From Ideonella aquatica (GTDB lineage: Bacteria; Pseudomonadota; Gammaproteobacteria; Burkholderiales; Burkholderiaceae_C), in assembly GCF_018069755.1 (NCBI RefSeq), contig NZ_JAGQDE010000006.1, positions 124,001 to 188,000 on the forward strand: a stretch of 64,000 nt of DNA, written 5' to 3'. Below are positions 44,023 to 53,643 of the stretch, piece by piece. Each line of letters opens with the position of its first letter. Positions within the stretch are counted from its first letter, which is position 1. A program made the translations under genes and the position numbers. Below the pieces are notes generated by a model. That model worked only from the letters and a program-made list of their open reading frames with translations. It was not told the origin of the DNA and did no database searches.

Positions 44023-45015
44023 TCAGCGCTTGTCCAGGCCCTGGGGCGGCCAGTGCTCGAGGCGCGAGCCCAGGGTCAGGCCGCGCGAGGCGAGCACTTC
44101 CTTGATCTCGTTGAGCGACTTGCGACCCAGGTTCGGGGTCTTCAGCAGCTCGGTCTCGGTGCGCTGGATCAGGTCGCCGATGTAGTAGATGTTCTCGGCC
44201 TTCAGGCAGTTGGCCGAGCGCACGGTGAGCTCGAGCTCGTCGACCGGGCGCAGCAGGATCGGGTCGATCGGGCCGGCCGGCTTGTCGCCGGTGGCGATCG
44301 GGCTGCCGAACTCGACGCCAGCGTCCAGCTGGGCGAAGACCGCCAGTTGCTCGACCAGGATCTTGGCCGAGGCGCGGATGGCTTCCTCAGGGGAAATCGC
44401 GCCGTTGGTCTCGATTTCCATGACCAGCTTGTCGAGGTCGGTGCGCTGCTCGACGCGGGCGTTCTCGACCGCGTAGCTCACGCGCTTGACCGGCGAGAAG
44501 GAGGCGTCCAGCACGATGCGGCCGATCGACTTGGTCGGCTCGTCGCCGAAGCGGCGCAGGTTGCCCGGCACATAGCCGCGGCCCTTCTCGACCTTGATCT
44601 GCATGTCGAGCTTGCCACCCTGGGCCAGGTTGGCAATGACATGGTCCTTGTTGACGATCTCGACGTCGTGCGGGGTCTGGATGTCGCGCGCGGTGACCGG
44701 GCCTTCGCCCTCCTTGCGCAGCACCAGAGTGACCTCGTCGCGGTTGAGCAGACGGAACACCACGCCCTTGAGGTTCAGCATGATGTGCACCACGTCCTCG
44801 GCGACACCGTCGATCGTGGAGTACTCGTGCAGCACGCCAGCGATGGTGACCTCGGTCGGTGCGTAACCCACCATCGACGACAGCAGCACGCGACGCAGCG
44901 CGTTGCCCAGCGTGTGACCGTAGCCGCGCTCGAAGGGCTCGAGCGTGACCTTGGCGCGGTGGCCGCCCAGCGGCTCCGCAACGATGGCTTTGGGTTTCAG
45001 CAGATTGGTTTGCAT
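44023..45015 (-). CDS. rpoA: RNA polymerase alpha subunit
   Basis: The 330-residue protein has the N-terminal assembly domain ([23 protein letters not shown], residues about 26-48) and the C-terminal DNA- and activator-binding domain ([20 protein letters not shown], then [27 protein letters not shown]). Length matches E. coli (329). It forms the dimer on which beta and beta' assemble. It lies between rpsD and rplQ in the standard alpha order; the 158-base spacer to rpsD contains a strong hairpin. Confidence 0.98.
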   Translation of the reverse strand: MQTNLLKPKAIVAEPLGGHRAKVTLEPFERGYGHTLGNALRRVLLSSMVGYAPTEVTIAGVLHEYSTIDGVAEDVVHIMLNLKGVVFRLLNRDEVTLVLRKEGEGPVTARDIQTPHDVEIVNKDHVIANLAQGGKLDMQIKVEKGRGYVPGNLRRFGDEPTKSIGRIVLDASFSPVKRVSYAVENARVEQRTDLDKLVMEIETNGAISPEEAIRASAKILVEQLAVFAQLDAGVEFGSPIATGDKPAGPIDPILLRPVDELELTVRSANCLKAENIYYIGDLIQRTETELLKTPNLGRKSLNEIKEVLASRGLTLGSRLEHWPPQGLDKR

Positions 45016-45123
45016 GTAAGTCCTGTTCCTCTCAATACCCTCGGCTCGTTACACCGATAAGGCTGGCGGACCACGCCGGAAGCGATGTCGACCGCTGCGG
45101 AACCGGCATACCGCAACGGCAGT

Positions 45124-45165
45124 GGCCGCCACGCGCCGCCCCGCTGGGGGCTGCGCGTGGCGGCC
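45124..45165 (-). other. strong hairpin between rpsD and rpoA
   Basis: GGCCGCCACGCG (45124-45135) and CGCGTGGCGGCC (45154-45165) form a perfect 12-base stem. The 18-base interior can pair further (GCCCC with GGGGC). It lies directly after the rpsD stop in the transcript. No T-run follows, so an RNase or protein site, or partial termination before rpoA, is more likely than a full terminator. Confidence 0.6.
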
Positions 45166-45173
45166 GGTATTCA

Positions 45174-45797
45174 TCAACGCGAATACAGTTCGACGATCAG
45201 CGATTCGTTGATCTCGGCGCCGAATTCGTCGCGGTCAGGCGCCTTCTTGAAGGTGCCTTCCAGCTTGGTGGCATCGACCGAGACCCAGGCCGGCAGGCCG
45301 ATCGACTCGGCGAGCTTGAGCGAGTCGGCGATGCGCAGCTGCTTCTTGGCCTTTTCACGCACGGCGATCACGTCACCGGCCTTGACCTGGTAGGACGGGA
45401 TGTTGACGACGATGCCGTTGACGGTGAGGGCCTTGTGCGAGACCAGCTGGCGGGCTTCCGCGCGGGTCGAGCCGAAGCCCATGCGGTAGACGACGTTGTC
45501 CAGACGCGATTCCAGCAGCTGCAGCAGGTTCACGCCGGTCGAGCCCTTGCGGCGATCGGCTTCGGCGAAGTAGCGGCGGAACTGGCGCTCGAGCACGCCG
45601 TACATGCGCTTGACCTTCTGCTTCTCGCGCAGCTGCAGACCGAAGTCGGAGGTGCGGGCGCCGGAGGTGCGGCCATGCTGGCCCGGCTTGGATTCGAACT
45701 TGGCCTTGTCGCTGATGGCGCGGCGGGCGCTCTTCAGGAACAGGTCGGTGCCTTCACGGCGGGAAAGTTTGGCCTTGGGGCCGAGGTAACGTGCCAC
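45174..45797 (-). CDS. rpsD: ribosomal protein S4
   Basis: The 207-residue product has the S4 N-terminal domain ([20 protein letters not shown]) without zinc-binding cysteines, so it is of the C-minus type. The S4 RNA-binding domain follows ([31 protein letters not shown]). It nucleates 30S assembly on 16S rRNA and in E. coli represses the alpha operon. The flanking spacers to rpsK (210 bases) and rpoA (158 bases) are unusually long and hold hairpins that could be regulatory. Confidence 0.97.
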   Translation of the reverse strand: MARYLGPKAKLSRREGTDLFLKSARRAISDKAKFESKPGQHGRTSGARTSDFGLQLREKQKVKRMYGVLERQFRRYFAEADRRKGSTGVNLLQLLESRLDNVVYRMGFGSTRAEARQLVSHKALTVNGIVVNIPSYQVKAGDVIAVREKAKKQLRIADSLKLAESIGLPAWVSVDATKLEGTFKKAPDRDEFGAEINESLIVELYSR

Positions 45798-45974
45798 GGT
45801 GTTGTCCTTCGTTGGTCGGTCTGACGCATCCGAACCACGGCGGCGAGCCGAGGTGATGCGCGAGTCTGTGGCCGGGGCGCAGGGGCCCGCGGGCGGCAGA
45901 CGGTGGGCTTGGAGTCAAAATGGCCGACGCATGGCTAACGCCATCGCCGGCATGCGGGAAAACTCTTCATTGTA

Positions 45975-46001
45975 GCAGGCCCGCGGCAAGCCGGGGCCTG
46001 C
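45975..46001 (-). other. hairpin in the rpsK-rpsD spacer
   Basis: GCAGGCCC (45975-45982) and GGGCCTGC (45994-46001) flank an 11-base loop a few bases after the rpsK stop. On the minus strand TACAATGAAGAGTTTT follows. A second small palindrome (ATGGCTAACGCCAT, 45931-45944) lies further down the spacer. The 210-base spacer holds no gene. Confidence 0.4.
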
Positions 46002-46007
46002 GCGCCA

Positions 46008-46412
46008 TCAGATGCGGCGGCGCTTCTGCGGACGGCAGCCGTTGTGCGGGATCGGCGTGACGTCGGAGATCGAGTTGATGCGGATGCCCAGCGAGGCCAG
46101 GGCACGCACCGACGACTCACGGCCCGGGCCCGGGCCCTTGATGCGCACGTCCAGGTTCTTGATGCCCTGTTCCTGCGCAGCACGGCCGGCGTTCTCGGCA
46201 GCGACCTGGGCGGCAAACGGGGTCGACTTGCGCGAACCCTTGAAGCCCTGGCCACCCGACGAAGCCCACGAGAGGGCGCCGCCTTGGCGGTCGGTGATGG
46301 TGATGATGGTGTTGTTGAACGAGGCGTGCACGTGAGCGATGCCGTCCGCAACGTTCTTGCGGATCTTCTTGCTCACGCGGCGGGCCGCGTTATTGGCAGG
46401 GGACTTGGCCAT
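46008..46412 (-). CDS. rpsK: ribosomal protein S11
   Basis: The 134-residue product shows S11 features: [61 protein letters not shown] and the basic KRRRI end. It binds 16S rRNA at the platform near the mRNA exit. It sits 26 bases after rpsM. A short acidic-to-neutral N-terminal tail before the core is normal for the family. Confidence 0.97.
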   Translation of the reverse strand: MAKSPANNAARRVSKKIRKNVADGIAHVHASFNNTIITITDRQGGALSWASSGGQGFKGSRKSTPFAAQVAAENAGRAAQEQGIKNLDVRIKGPGPGRESSVRALASLGIRINSISDVTPIPHNGCRPQKRRRI

Positions 46413-46438
46413 GTCTTGGTCTTCCTACGGCAGAGGGC

Positions 46439-46804
46439 TTACTTCTTCAGCGCGGCGGCGCCCTTGCGCGGACCCTTGCGGGTGCGGGCATTGGTGCGGG
46501 TGCGCTGGCCGCGCATCGGCAGGCCGCGGCGGTGACGGAAGCCGCGGTAGCAGCCCAGGTCCATCAGGCGCTTGATGTTCATCGAGGTCTCGCGACGCAG
46601 GTCGCCCTCGATGGTCAGCTTGCCCACCTCTTCCCGGATCTTCTCCAGGTCGCCGTCGGTCAGGTCCTTGATCTTCTTGGAGAAGGGGATGCCCACCGCC
46701 TCGCAGATCTTCTGCGCGGTCGTGCGGCCGATACCGAAGATGTAGGTCAGGCCGATCTCCGCATGCTTTTGCGGCGGAATGTTGATACCAGCAATACGTG
46801 CCAT
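46439..46804 (-). CDS. rpsM: ribosomal protein S13
   Basis: The 121-residue product begins [19 protein letters not shown] and contains [13 protein letters not shown] (helix-hairpin-helix) and [22 protein letters not shown] near the basic C-terminus, all typical of S13. It contacts the head of 16S rRNA and the P-site tRNA. It follows rpmJ by 32 bases, as in the usual alpha operon order. Confidence 0.97.
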   Translation of the reverse strand: MARIAGINIPPQKHAEIGLTYIFGIGRTTAQKICEAVGIPFSKKIKDLTDGDLEKIREEVGKLTIEGDLRRETSMNIKRLMDLGCYRGFRHRRGLPMRGQRTRTNARTRKGPRKGAAALKK

Positions 46805-46836
46805 GGTGCTTCCTTGGATTCCTCAGCGGCCGGGCA

Positions 46837-46950
46837 TCAGCCCTGGCGCTGCTTGTGACGCGGGTCGGTGCAGATCACGCGCACGATACCGTTGCGCCGG
46901 ATGATCTTGCAGTTGCGGCACATCTTCTTGACCGATGCAGCGACTTTCAT
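46837..46950 (-). CDS. rpmJ: ribosomal protein L36
   Basis: A 37-residue protein, [19 protein letters not shown] followed by [18 protein letters not shown]. The Cys-x2-Cys...Cys...His zinc-binding set is complete, so this is the zinc-containing form of L36. It is short but its position between infA and rpsM is the standard one. The start at 46950 follows a GGAGAAG-type ribosome-binding site. Confidence 0.95.
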   Translation of the reverse strand: MKVAASVKKMCRNCKIIRRNGIVRVICTDPRHKQRQG

Positions 46951-46987
46951 CGTCTTCTCCTTGACAGGTTCAAGCGCTCTTGAACGT

Positions 46988-47206
46988 TTACTTTGCGCGG
47001 AAAACGATCCGAGCGCGACTCAAATCGTAGGGCGTCAGCTCAACCGTCACCTTGTCGCCGGGGAGGATGCGTATGTAGTGCATGCGCATCTTGCCGGAGA
47101 TGTGTCCGAGGACCACGTGCCCATTGTCCAGCTTCACGCGGAAGGTGGCATTGGGCAGGTTCTCGAGGATCTCCCCCTGCATCTGGATGACGTCGTCTTT
47201 CGCCAT
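46988..47206 (-). CDS. infA: translation initiation factor IF-1
   Basis: The 72-residue OB-fold protein begins [20 protein letters not shown] and ends [13 protein letters not shown], as in bacterial IF-1. It binds the A-site of the 30S subunit during initiation. The location between secY and rpmJ is normal for betaproteobacteria. The N-terminal MAKDDVIQ variant is frequent in Burkholderiales, where a second infA copy may exist elsewhere. Confidence 0.96.
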   Translation of the reverse strand: MAKDDVIQMQGEILENLPNATFRVKLDNGHVVLGHISGKMRMHYIRILPGDKVTVELTPYDLSRARIVFRAK

Positions 47207-47236
47207 GGAACTGCGACGGCTGTGGGACCTCTACCT

Positions 47237-48547
47237 TCAGCTCGCCTTGAAATTGGCCTTCTTCAGCAGTGATTCGTACTGATGGCTCATCACGTACGAC
47301 TGCACCTGGGCCCAGAAGTCCATCGTGACGACCACGATGATCAACAGGCTGGTACCACCGAAGTAGAACGGAACGCTGTACTTGAGCTGCAGGAATTCCG
47401 GCAGCAGGCAGACCAGCGTGATGTACACGGCACCGGCCAGCGTCAGGCGGGCCAGGATCTTGTCGATGTGGCGCGCGGTCTGCTCACCCGGCCGGATGCC
47501 CGGGATGAACGCACCGCTCTTCTTCAGGTTGTCGGCGGTCTCGCGGCTGTTGAACACGAGCGCCGTGTAGAAGAAGCAGAAGAACACGATCATCGCGGCG
47601 TACAGCATCACGTAGATCGGTTGACCCGGCTGCAGCGTGCCCGAGATGTCCTTCAGCCAGCGCATGTCGTCGCCGGTGGCGAACCAGCCGACCACGGTGG
47701 CGGGCAGCAGGATGATCGACGAGGCGAAGATCGGCGGGATCACGCCCGACATGTTCAGCTTCAGCGGCAGGTGCGAGGACTGGCCGCCATAGACCTTGTT
47801 GCCGACCTGGCGCTTGGCGTAGTTGACCAGGATCTTGCGCTGACCCCGCTCGACGAACACCACGACATAGGTCACACCCACCACCAGGGCCAGCACGAAC
47901 AGCGCCACAATGATGCTCATCGCACCGGTGCGCACCAGCTCGAACAGGCCGCCGATCGCGCTGGGCAGGCCCGCCGCGATGCCCGAGAAGATCAGGATCG
48001 AGATGCCGTTGCCCAGACCGCGCTCGGTGATCTGCTCACCCAGCCACATCAGGAACATCGTGCCGGCCACCAGGCTGACCACCGCCGTCATGCGGAAGCC
48101 AAAGCCGGGGTTGAGCACCAGGCCGGTCGAGCCTTCCAGGGCCAGGGCAATGCCCAGCGACTGGAAGATCGCCAGGCCCAGCGTGCCGTAGCGGGTGTAC
48201 TGGGTGATCTTGCGACGGCCGGACTCGCCTTCCTTCTTCAAGGCTTCGAGGCTGGGCACCACGTAGGTCATCAGCTGCATGATGATCGACGCCGAGATGT
48301 ACGGCGTGATCCCCAGCGCGAAGACCGCGAAGCGCGACATCGCGCCACCCGAGAACATGTTGAACAGGTTCAGGATGCCGCCCTGCTGACCCTCGAAGAG
48401 GGCCTGCAGCTGCTGCGGGTTGATGCCCGGCACGGGGATATGCGCCCCGATGCGGTACACCACCAGCGCCAGCAAGAGGAAGACCAGCCGGCGATTGAGG
48501 TCGCCGAACTTGCCTGTCTTGGCCAGCTGAGTCGGAGAGGTTGCCAC
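47237..48547 (-). CDS. secY: preprotein translocase subunit SecY
   Basis: A 436-residue inner-membrane channel protein with ten hydrophobic segments. Recognisable parts are [66 protein letters not shown] and the cytosolic loop [19 protein letters not shown]. It forms the Sec channel with SecE and SecG. It lies between rplO and infA, the standard position, with 29-base spacing to each neighbour. Confidence 0.97.
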   Translation of the reverse strand: MATSPTQLAKTGKFGDLNRRLVFLLLALVVYRIGAHIPVPGINPQQLQALFEGQQGGILNLFNMFSGGAMSRFAVFALGITPYISASIIMQLMTYVVPSLEALKKEGESGRRKITQYTRYGTLGLAIFQSLGIALALEGSTGLVLNPGFGFRMTAVVSLVAGTMFLMWLGEQITERGLGNGISILIFSGIAAGLPSAIGGLFELVRTGAMSIIVALFVLALVVGVTYVVVFVERGQRKILVNYAKRQVGNKVYGGQSSHLPLKLNMSGVIPPIFASSIILLPATVVGWFATGDDMRWLKDISGTLQPGQPIYVMLYAAMIVFFCFFYTALVFNSRETADNLKKSGAFIPGIRPGEQTARHIDKILARLTLAGAVYITLVCLLPEFLQLKYSVPFYFGGTSLLIIVVVTMDFWAQVQSYVMSHQYESLLKKANFKAS

Positions 48548-48576
48548 GAGCGTGGGTGTCCTTCAGCGCGTGCGGG

Positions 48577-49008
48577 TCAGCCCAGCGTGCCGCCGGCGGC
48601 TTCGATCGCGGCCTTCGCGCCAGCGGTAGCGCCGATGCCCTTGAGGGACAGCTTGGCGCTCAGTTCACCGGACTTGATGACCTTGACGTTCTTGGCCAGC
48701 TGCGGCACCAGGCCGGCTGCCTTCAGGGTCGACACGTCGACCTCGGCAGCGCCCAGGGCTTGCAGCTCGGAGAGCGTGACCTCGGCGTTGTACTTCAGCG
48801 AAGCCGACTTGAAGCCGCGCTTGGGCAGACGACGCTGCAGCGGCATCTGACCGCCTTCGAAGCCAACCTTGTGGTAGCCGCCCGCACGGGATTTCTGGCC
48901 CTTGTGGCCGCGGCCCGCGGTCTTGCCCAGGCCCGAGCCGATGCCACGGCCGACGCGGCGCTTGGCGTGCTTGGAGCCGGCGCCCGGCTGGATGGTGTTG
49001 AGTTGCAT
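48577..49008 (-). CDS. rplO: ribosomal protein L15
   Basis: The 143-residue product has the L15 start [41 protein letters not shown]-like Gly/Arg-rich segment, then [17 protein letters not shown] and the C-terminal globular domain ([13 protein letters not shown]). It is a late-assembly protein of the large subunit. It is followed by secY after 29 bases. Confidence 0.97.
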   Translation of the reverse strand: MQLNTIQPGAGSKHAKRRVGRGIGSGLGKTAGRGHKGQKSRAGGYHKVGFEGGQMPLQRRLPKRGFKSASLKYNAEVTLSELQALGAAEVDVSTLKAAGLVPQLAKNVKVIKSGELSAKLSLKGIGATAGAKAAIEAAGGTLG

Positions 49009-49038
49009 GGTGCTTTTCCTGTCGATCAGGCGCGGTGC

Positions 49039-49224
49039 TTACAGCACCTGGACCAGGTAGGAAATCTTGTTGATCATGCCGCGAACCGCCGGGGTGTCTT
49101 CCAGGGTGCGCTGGCTGTTGAGCTTGCCCAGGCCCAGGCCACGCACGGTGGCGCGGTGGGATTCCTTGCAGCCGATCGGGCTCTTGACCAGTTTGACCGT
49201 GAGGGTCTTCTTGGCGTCAGTCAT
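49039..49224 (-). CDS. rpmD: ribosomal protein L30
   Basis: A 61-residue product with [25 protein letters not shown] and [23 protein letters not shown], the normal L30 pattern. It is a small protein of the large subunit. The gene is the usual one between rpsE and rplO. The start at 49224 has an AGGAGC site upstream. Confidence 0.96.
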   Translation of the reverse strand: MTDAKKTLTVKLVKSPIGCKESHRATVRGLGLGKLNSQRTLEDTPAVRGMINKISYLVQVL

Positions 49225-49244
49225 GTTGGCTCCTGCTGGGCTGA

Positions 49245-49763
49245 TCAGTTGAAGATCTCTTCAACCGACTTGCCGCGCTTGGCAGCGATCGAGGCCGGCG
49301 TCGACACGTTCTTCAGCGCGTCGAGCGTGGCACGGACCATGTTGTAGGCGTTCGAGGTGCCGTGGCTCTTGGCGACGATGTCGGTGATGCCGAGCACTTC
49401 GAAGACGGCGCGCATCGGGCCGCCGGCAATGATGCCGGTACCGGCCGGCGCGGGCATCATCAGCACGCGCGCGGCGCCATGGTGACCCTTGACCACATGG
49501 TGGATCGTGCCGTTCTTCAGCGGCACCTTGACCATGTTGCGGCGGGCCGAATCCATGGCCTTCTGCACCGACACCGGCACTTCCTTGGCCTTGCCCTTGC
49601 CCATGCCGACGCGGCCGTCGCCGTCGCCAACCACGGTCAGCGCCGCGAAGCTCAGCGTGCGACCACCCTTGACGACCTTGGTGACGCGGTTGACCGCGAT
49701 CATCTTTTCCTTCAGGCCGTCGTCATTGCCTTCAGTCTGGGCGCGGGGAGTGAACTTTGCCAT
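49245..49763 (-). CDS. rpsE: ribosomal protein S5
   Basis: The 172-residue product has the S5 double-stranded-RNA-binding region ([23 protein letters not shown] and [18 protein letters not shown]) and the C-terminal domain ([34 protein letters not shown]). It shapes the mRNA entry site and affects decoding accuracy. It follows rplR by 24 bases. Confidence 0.97.
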   Translation of the reverse strand: MAKFTPRAQTEGNDDGLKEKMIAVNRVTKVVKGGRTLSFAALTVVGDGDGRVGMGKGKAKEVPVSVQKAMDSARRNMVKVPLKNGTIHHVVKGHHGAARVLMMPAPAGTGIIAGGPMRAVFEVLGITDIVAKSHGTSNAYNMVRATLDALKNVSTPASIAAKRGKSVEEIFN

Positions 49764-49787
49764 TTTCAGGTTTCCTTTTCGCGCGGA

Positions 49788-50147
49788 TCAGAACTGCAGG
49801 CCGGCTTCGCGAGCGGCTTCGGCCAGGGCCTTGACACGGCCGTGGTAGGCGAAGCCCGCACGGTCGAAAGCCACCTTGTCGACGCCAGCGGCCTTGGCCT
49901 TCTCGGCGATGCGCTTGCCCACCAGGGCCGCGGCATCGGTGTTGCCACCCTTGCCCGACAGTTCGGTGCGCACGTCCTTCTCGGCGGTCGAGGCCGAGGC
50001 CAGGACCTTGCTGCCGCAGCCGGAGATGACCGAGGCGTAGATGTGCAGATTCGAGCGGAAGACGGTCAGGCGCGCGACGCCTTGCGTGGCGATGCGCTCG
50101 CGGGTCTGGCGCGAACGACGCAGGCGCTGCTCTTTCTTGTTCAGCAT
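49788..50147 (-). CDS. rplR: ribosomal protein L18
   Basis: The 119-residue product starts [19 protein letters not shown] and contains [16 protein letters not shown] and the C-terminal [26 protein letters not shown], diagnostic of bacterial L18. It binds 5S rRNA in the central protuberance. It is 11 bases after rplF in the transcript. Confidence 0.97.
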   Translation of the reverse strand: MLNKKEQRLRRSRQTRERIATQGVARLTVFRSNLHIYASVISGCGSKVLASASTAEKDVRTELSGKGGNTDAAALVGKRIAEKAKAAGVDKVAFDRAGFAYHGRVKALAEAAREAGLQF

Positions 50148-50158
50148 GGTGTCGCTCC

Positions 50159-50692
50159 TTACTTCTTCTTGGTCTCTTTGATGACCACGCGCTCGTCGGC
50201 ATAGCGGATGCCCTTGCCCTTGTAGGGCTCGGGCGGCCGGATGGCGCGCACTTCGGCGGCGAGCTGACCCACCACCTGGCGGTCAGCACCCTTGATGACG
50301 ATTTCGGTGGGCGTCGCGGTGGTCACGGTGATGCCGGCAGGCATTTCCTTGACGACCGGGTGCGAGAAACCGATCTGCAGGTTCAGCTTCTGACCCTGGG
50401 CCTGGGCACGGAAGCCCACGCCGACCAGGTTCAGCTTCTTCTCGAAGCCCTTGCTGACGCCATTGACCATGTTGGCCAGCAGCGCGCGCATGGTGCCGCT
50501 CATGGCGTTCGCCTCGGCCGATTCGTTGGCCGGAGCGACCGACAGCACGGCGCCTTCCTGCTTCACGGAGACCAGGCCATTGGCAGCACGCACCAGGGTG
50601 CCCTGGGCGCCCTTGACGGTGATCTGGTCAGCAGCGATCTTCACGTCCACGCCTTGCGGGACGGTGATCGGCATTTTTCCAACGCGGGACAT
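50159..50692 (-). CDS. rplF: ribosomal protein L6
   Basis: The 177-residue product begins [20 protein letters not shown] and ends [26 protein letters not shown], with the repeated L6 beta-domain [19 protein letters not shown] in the middle. It lies near the factor-binding site of the 50S subunit. Aminoglycoside-resistance mutations in this gene are known in other species, but nothing unusual is visible here. Confidence 0.97.
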   Translation of the reverse strand: MSRVGKMPITVPQGVDVKIAADQITVKGAQGTLVRAANGLVSVKQEGAVLSVAPANESAEANAMSGTMRALLANMVNGVSKGFEKKLNLVGVGFRAQAQGQKLNLQIGFSHPVVKEMPAGITVTTATPTEIVIKGADRQVVGQLAAEVRAIRPPEPYKGKGIRYADERVVIKETKKK

Positions 50693-50707
50693 TGCTCGAT
50701 TCCTCCC

Positions 50708-51103
50708 TTAGGCCACGTAGCACAGCACTTCGCCGCCGACACCGGCAGCGCGCGCCTTGCGATCGGTCATCACGCCCTTGGGGGTCGTGACGATCGCCAC
50801 GCCCAGGCCGTTCATGACCTGGGGGATGGCATCGCGGCCACGGTAGATGCGCAGGCCGGGGCGGCTCACGCGCTCGATGCGCTCGATCACGGGACGGCCG
50901 GCGTAGTACTTCAGGCCGATCTCGAGTTCGCTCTTGCCGCTCTCGCTCTTGACAGCGTAAGCGTCGATGTAGCCTTCATCCTTGAGGACCTGGGCAATCG
51001 CCACCTTCAGCTTCGAGGCGGGCATCGACACCGATGCCTTCTCGACCGCCTGGGCATTGCGAATGCGGGTCAGCATGTCGGCGATGGGATCACTCATGCT
51101 CAT
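50708..51103 (-). CDS. rpsH: ribosomal protein S8
   Basis: The 131-residue product starts [18 protein letters not shown] and ends [22 protein letters not shown] with the [16 protein letters not shown] motif of S8. It binds the central domain of 16S rRNA. In E. coli S8 represses the spc operon through the rplE region. It follows rpsN by 24 bases. Confidence 0.97.
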   Translation of the reverse strand: MSMSDPIADMLTRIRNAQAVEKASVSMPASKLKVAIAQVLKDEGYIDAYAVKSESGKSELEIGLKYYAGRPVIERIERVSRPGLRIYRGRDAIPQVMNGLGVAIVTTPKGVMTDRKARAAGVGGEVLCYVA

Positions 51104-51127
51104 GGTGTTATCTCCTTGTCGCCTTGA

Positions 51128-51433
51128 TTACCAGCTGGCCTTGATCACGCCAGGGATGTCACCCTTGAAGGCGAGATCGCGGATCTTGGAGCGGGCCAGA
51201 CCGAACTTGCGGAACGTGCCGCGGGGACGGCCGGTCAGCTCGCAGCGGGCGCGCTGGCGGGTCGGGTTCGCGTTGCGGGGCAGCTTCTGCAGCTCGAGGC
51301 GCGCGGCGTAGCGCTCTTCCTCGGACTTCTTGGCGTTGTCGATGATGGCCTTCAGCTCGGCGTACTTCTTCGCGTACTTGGCGACAAGCTTGGCGCGCTT
51401 TTCTTCGCGCTGGATCAGGGAAACCTTAGCCAC
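51128..51433 (-). CDS. rpsN: ribosomal protein S14
   Basis: The 101-residue product is the long, zinc-free form of S14: it has only one Cys ([10 protein letters not shown]) instead of two CxxC pairs. [14 protein letters not shown] and [24 protein letters not shown] are typical. It completes the 30S head. It lies between rplE and rpsH in the spc order, 8 bases after rplE. Confidence 0.97.
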   Translation of the reverse strand: MAKVSLIQREEKRAKLVAKYAKKYAELKAIIDNAKKSEEERYAARLELQKLPRNANPTRQRARCELTGRPRGTFRKFGLARSKIRDLAFKGDIPGVIKASW

Positions 51434-51441
51434 GTGTCACC

Positions 51442-52008
51442 TCAGTTCTTGAACGGGAAGCGGAAGGCGGCGAGGAGCGCCTTGCACTCGTCGTCGGTCT
51501 TCGCGGTGGTCGTGAAGGAGATGTTCATGCCACGGATCGCGTCGATCTTGTCGTACTCGATTTCCGGGAAGATGATCTGTTCCTTGACGCCGATGTTGTA
51601 GTTGCCACGGCCATCGAACGAGCGACCCGAGATGCCGCGGAAGTCACGCACGCGCGGCAGGGCCACGGTGACGAAGCGGTCCAGGAATTCGTACATGCGG
51701 GCACCGCGCAGGGTGACCATGCAGCCGATGGGCACGCCGTCACGGATCTTGAAACCCGCGATGGCCTTGCGGCTCTTGGTGACCACGGGCTTCTGGCCGG
51801 CGATCTTGGTCAGGTCGCCGACGGCGTTGTCCATGACCTTCTTGTCGGCCACGGCCTCGCCCACGCCCATGTTGAGCGTGATCTTGGTCAGGCGCGGCAC
51901 TTCCATCACCGACTTGTAGCCAAACTTGGCCATCATGTCGGGGACGACTTTTTCCTGGTAGAAGGCCTGCAGTCGGGCGATGACGGCGGCTTGTTGTTGT
52001 TGACTCAT
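51442..52008 (-). CDS. rplE: ribosomal protein L5
   Basis: The 188-residue product has the L5 features [45 protein letters not shown] and [20 protein letters not shown]. It has a short Gln-rich N-terminal extension ([10 protein letters not shown]). It binds 5S rRNA and contacts the P-site tRNA and S13. It is 15 bases after rplX. Confidence 0.97.
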   Translation of the reverse strand: MSQQQQAAVIARLQAFYQEKVVPDMMAKFGYKSVMEVPRLTKITLNMGVGEAVADKKVMDNAVGDLTKIAGQKPVVTKSRKAIAGFKIRDGVPIGCMVTLRGARMYEFLDRFVTVALPRVRDFRGISGRSFDGRGNYNIGVKEQIIFPEIEYDKIDAIRGMNISFTTTAKTDDECKALLAAFRFPFKN

Positions 52009-52023
52009 GCTGGATACCCCGCC

Positions 52024-52341
52024 TTAAGCCTTGATCTCTTCGCCGCTGGACTTGAACACGCGCACGCGCTTGCCATCGGCCAGGGTCTTGATGCCCACGC
52101 GATCGGCCTTGCCGGCGGCGGCGTTCCAGATCGCCACGTTGGATTGATGGATCGGCATGGTCTTGTCGATCACGCCACCGGTGGTGCCCTTCAGCGGGTT
52201 CGGCTTGACGTGCTTCTTGACCATGTTGATGCCTTCGACCACGACATGGTCGGCATCAACGCGCAGCGAGACGGTGCCGCGCTTGCCCTTGTCACGGCCG
52301 GTCAGGACCACGACCTGGTCGCCCTTGCGAATCTTGTTCAT
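52024..52341 (-). CDS. rplX: ribosomal protein L24
   Basis: The 105-residue product begins [22 protein letters not shown], the KOW motif of L24, and continues with [13 protein letters not shown] and [18 protein letters not shown]-type residues. It starts 23S rRNA folding and lines the peptide exit. It follows rplN by 27 bases. Confidence 0.97.
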   Translation of the reverse strand: MNKIRKGDQVVVLTGRDKGKRGTVSLRVDADHVVVEGINMVKKHVKPNPLKGTTGGVIDKTMPIHQSNVAIWNAAAGKADRVGIKTLADGKRVRVFKSSGEEIKA

Positions 52342-52368
52342 CGCGTTTCCTTTGTCGGTGCGAAGCGC

Positions 52369-52737
52369 TTACAGCACCTCGGGCGCCAGCGACACGATCT
52401 TCATGAAGCGCTCGGAACGCAGCTCGCGCGTCACCGGGCCGAAGATGCGGGTGCCGATCGGCTCCAGCTTGTTGTTCAGCAGGACAGCGGCGTTGCCGTC
52501 GAACTTGACGAGCGAGCCATCCTGGCGGCGCACACCCTTGGCGGTGCGCACGACGACGGCGCTGTAGACCTCGCCCTTCTTGACGCGGCCACGGGGAGCA
52601 GCTTCCTTGATGCTCACCTTGATGATGTCGCCGATACCGGCGTAGCGACGCTTGGAGCCGCCCAGCACCTTGATGCACATGACGGACTTGGCGCCCGTGT
52701 TGTCCGCGACGTCAAGCCGCGATTGCATTTGGATCAT
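52369..52737 (-). CDS. rplN: ribosomal protein L14
   Basis: The 122-residue product starts [20 protein letters not shown] and ends [19 protein letters not shown], as in bacterial L14. It sits at the subunit interface near the factor-binding site. It is the first gene of the spc block. A consensus-like promoter and about 200 bases of leader precede it, so this block has its own transcription start. The start at 52737 is the conserved one; an upstream in-frame GTG-type extension is not. Confidence 0.97.
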   Translation of the reverse strand: MIQMQSRLDVADNTGAKSVMCIKVLGGSKRRYAGIGDIIKVSIKEAAPRGRVKKGEVYSAVVVRTAKGVRRQDGSLVKFDGNAAVLLNNKLEPIGTRIFGPVTRELRSERFMKIVSLAPEVL

Positions 52738-52941
52738 GTCAATGTCCCCAACTTGCTCCCGCGGCGCCCACACCCCCTTGGCGTGGGCTGTCGCGGTCAG
52801 TATTGGGCCCGTCTGGCTCTGGGCGCCTCCTGGGGAAGCACCCTCGACCGATTGGGCAGAAATCCGAAGGCGGCTTGCCTTGCGTCCTTGTCAAGCACAG
52901 TCGACAACGGCAAAGCAGCGCCACTTCCGGCGAAGCTGGCT

Positions 52942-52971
52942 ATTATGCAGCCAGGCCCAAGGCCGTGTCAA
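52942..52971 (-). promoter_or_regulatory. strong sigma-70-like promoter for the spc (rplN) block
   Basis: On the minus strand the consensus TTGACA (52966-52971) is followed after 18 bases by CATAAT (52942-52947). Transcription would start about 52935 and leave a leader of roughly 200 bases before rplN. The leader contains a GCCCAC/GTGGGC hairpin at 52766-52788. Confidence 0.7.
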
Positions 52972-52991
52972 CAGCCCTGGGCGAAAGTTTT

Positions 52992-53507
52992 TCAGCGTGC
53001 GAGCTGCTGGGCCTGCGTGAGCAGGGTGGCGGCGTCGCTCACCTCGAACTGGCCAGGGCCCTCAACATTGAGCGTGCGCACCACGCCGTCGACCACCAGG
53101 GCCGAGTAGCGGTTGCTGCGCAGGCCCAGGCCGCGGGCGCTGAGGTCCAGCGTCAGGCCGGTGGCGCGGGCAAAATCGGCCGAGCCGTCGGCCATCATGC
53201 GCACCTTGCCGCCGGTCTTCTGGTCGCGGCCCCAGGCACCCATCACGAAGGCGTCGTTGACCGACACGCACCAGATCTCGTCGACACCAGCGGCCTTGAG
53301 CTGGTCGTGCAGCTCCACGTAGCCGGGCACGTGCTTGGCCGAGCAGGTGGGCGTGTAGGCGCCCGGCAGCGCGAACAGCGCGATGGTCTTGCCAGCCGTG
53401 GCCTTCTCGATGTCGAAGGCGTTGGGGCCCAGGCTGCAGCCATTGCCCTCGACCTCGATGAACTCGTACAGCGTGCCGCCGGGCAGCTTGTCGCCAACCT
53501 GGATCAT
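52992..53507 (-). CDS. peroxiredoxin (Prx5/AhpC-TSA type)
   Basis: A 171-residue peroxiredoxin of the Prx5 group. The peroxidatic Cys lies in PGAYTPTCSAKHVPGY (about residue 55), preceded by KTIALFALPG, and WCVSVNDAFVMGAWG and RSNRYSALVVDG are typical of Prx5. It reduces peroxides using thiols, probably glutaredoxin/glutathione or thioredoxin. It lies between rpsQ and rplN, splitting the ribosomal cluster, with a terminator-like hairpin before it and the rplN promoter after it. AGGAGAG precedes the ATG. It should be cytoplasmic. Confidence 0.9.
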   Translation of the reverse strand: MIQVGDKLPGGTLYEFIEVEGNGCSLGPNAFDIEKATAGKTIALFALPGAYTPTCSAKHVPGYVELHDQLKAAGVDEIWCVSVNDAFVMGAWGRDQKTGGKVRMMADGSADFARATGLTLDLSARGLGLRSNRYSALVVDGVVRTLNVEGPGQFEVSDAATLLTQAQQLAR

Positions 53508-53558
53508 GGGGAGCTCTCCTTCTTGTTGTGGGAACGGCCAGGCCCGGGGGAATGAAGA

Positions 53559-53594
53559 AAGCCGCTGGGCCGGATTCTTCCAGCGCAGCGGCTT
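53559..53594 (-). terminator. probable intrinsic terminator after rpsQ
   Basis: AAGCCGCTG (53559-53567) and CAGCGGCTT (53586-53594) form a 9-base stem around an 18-base loop. On the minus strand TTTCTTCATTC follows. It lies 50 bases after the rpsQ stop and 52 before the peroxiredoxin start, so it can end the S10 block. Confidence 0.6.
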
Positions 53595-53643
53595 CAGTAA
53601 CGCGCGGGGCCGCGAAGACCCCACCTGCGGGACGGTCAGGCGA

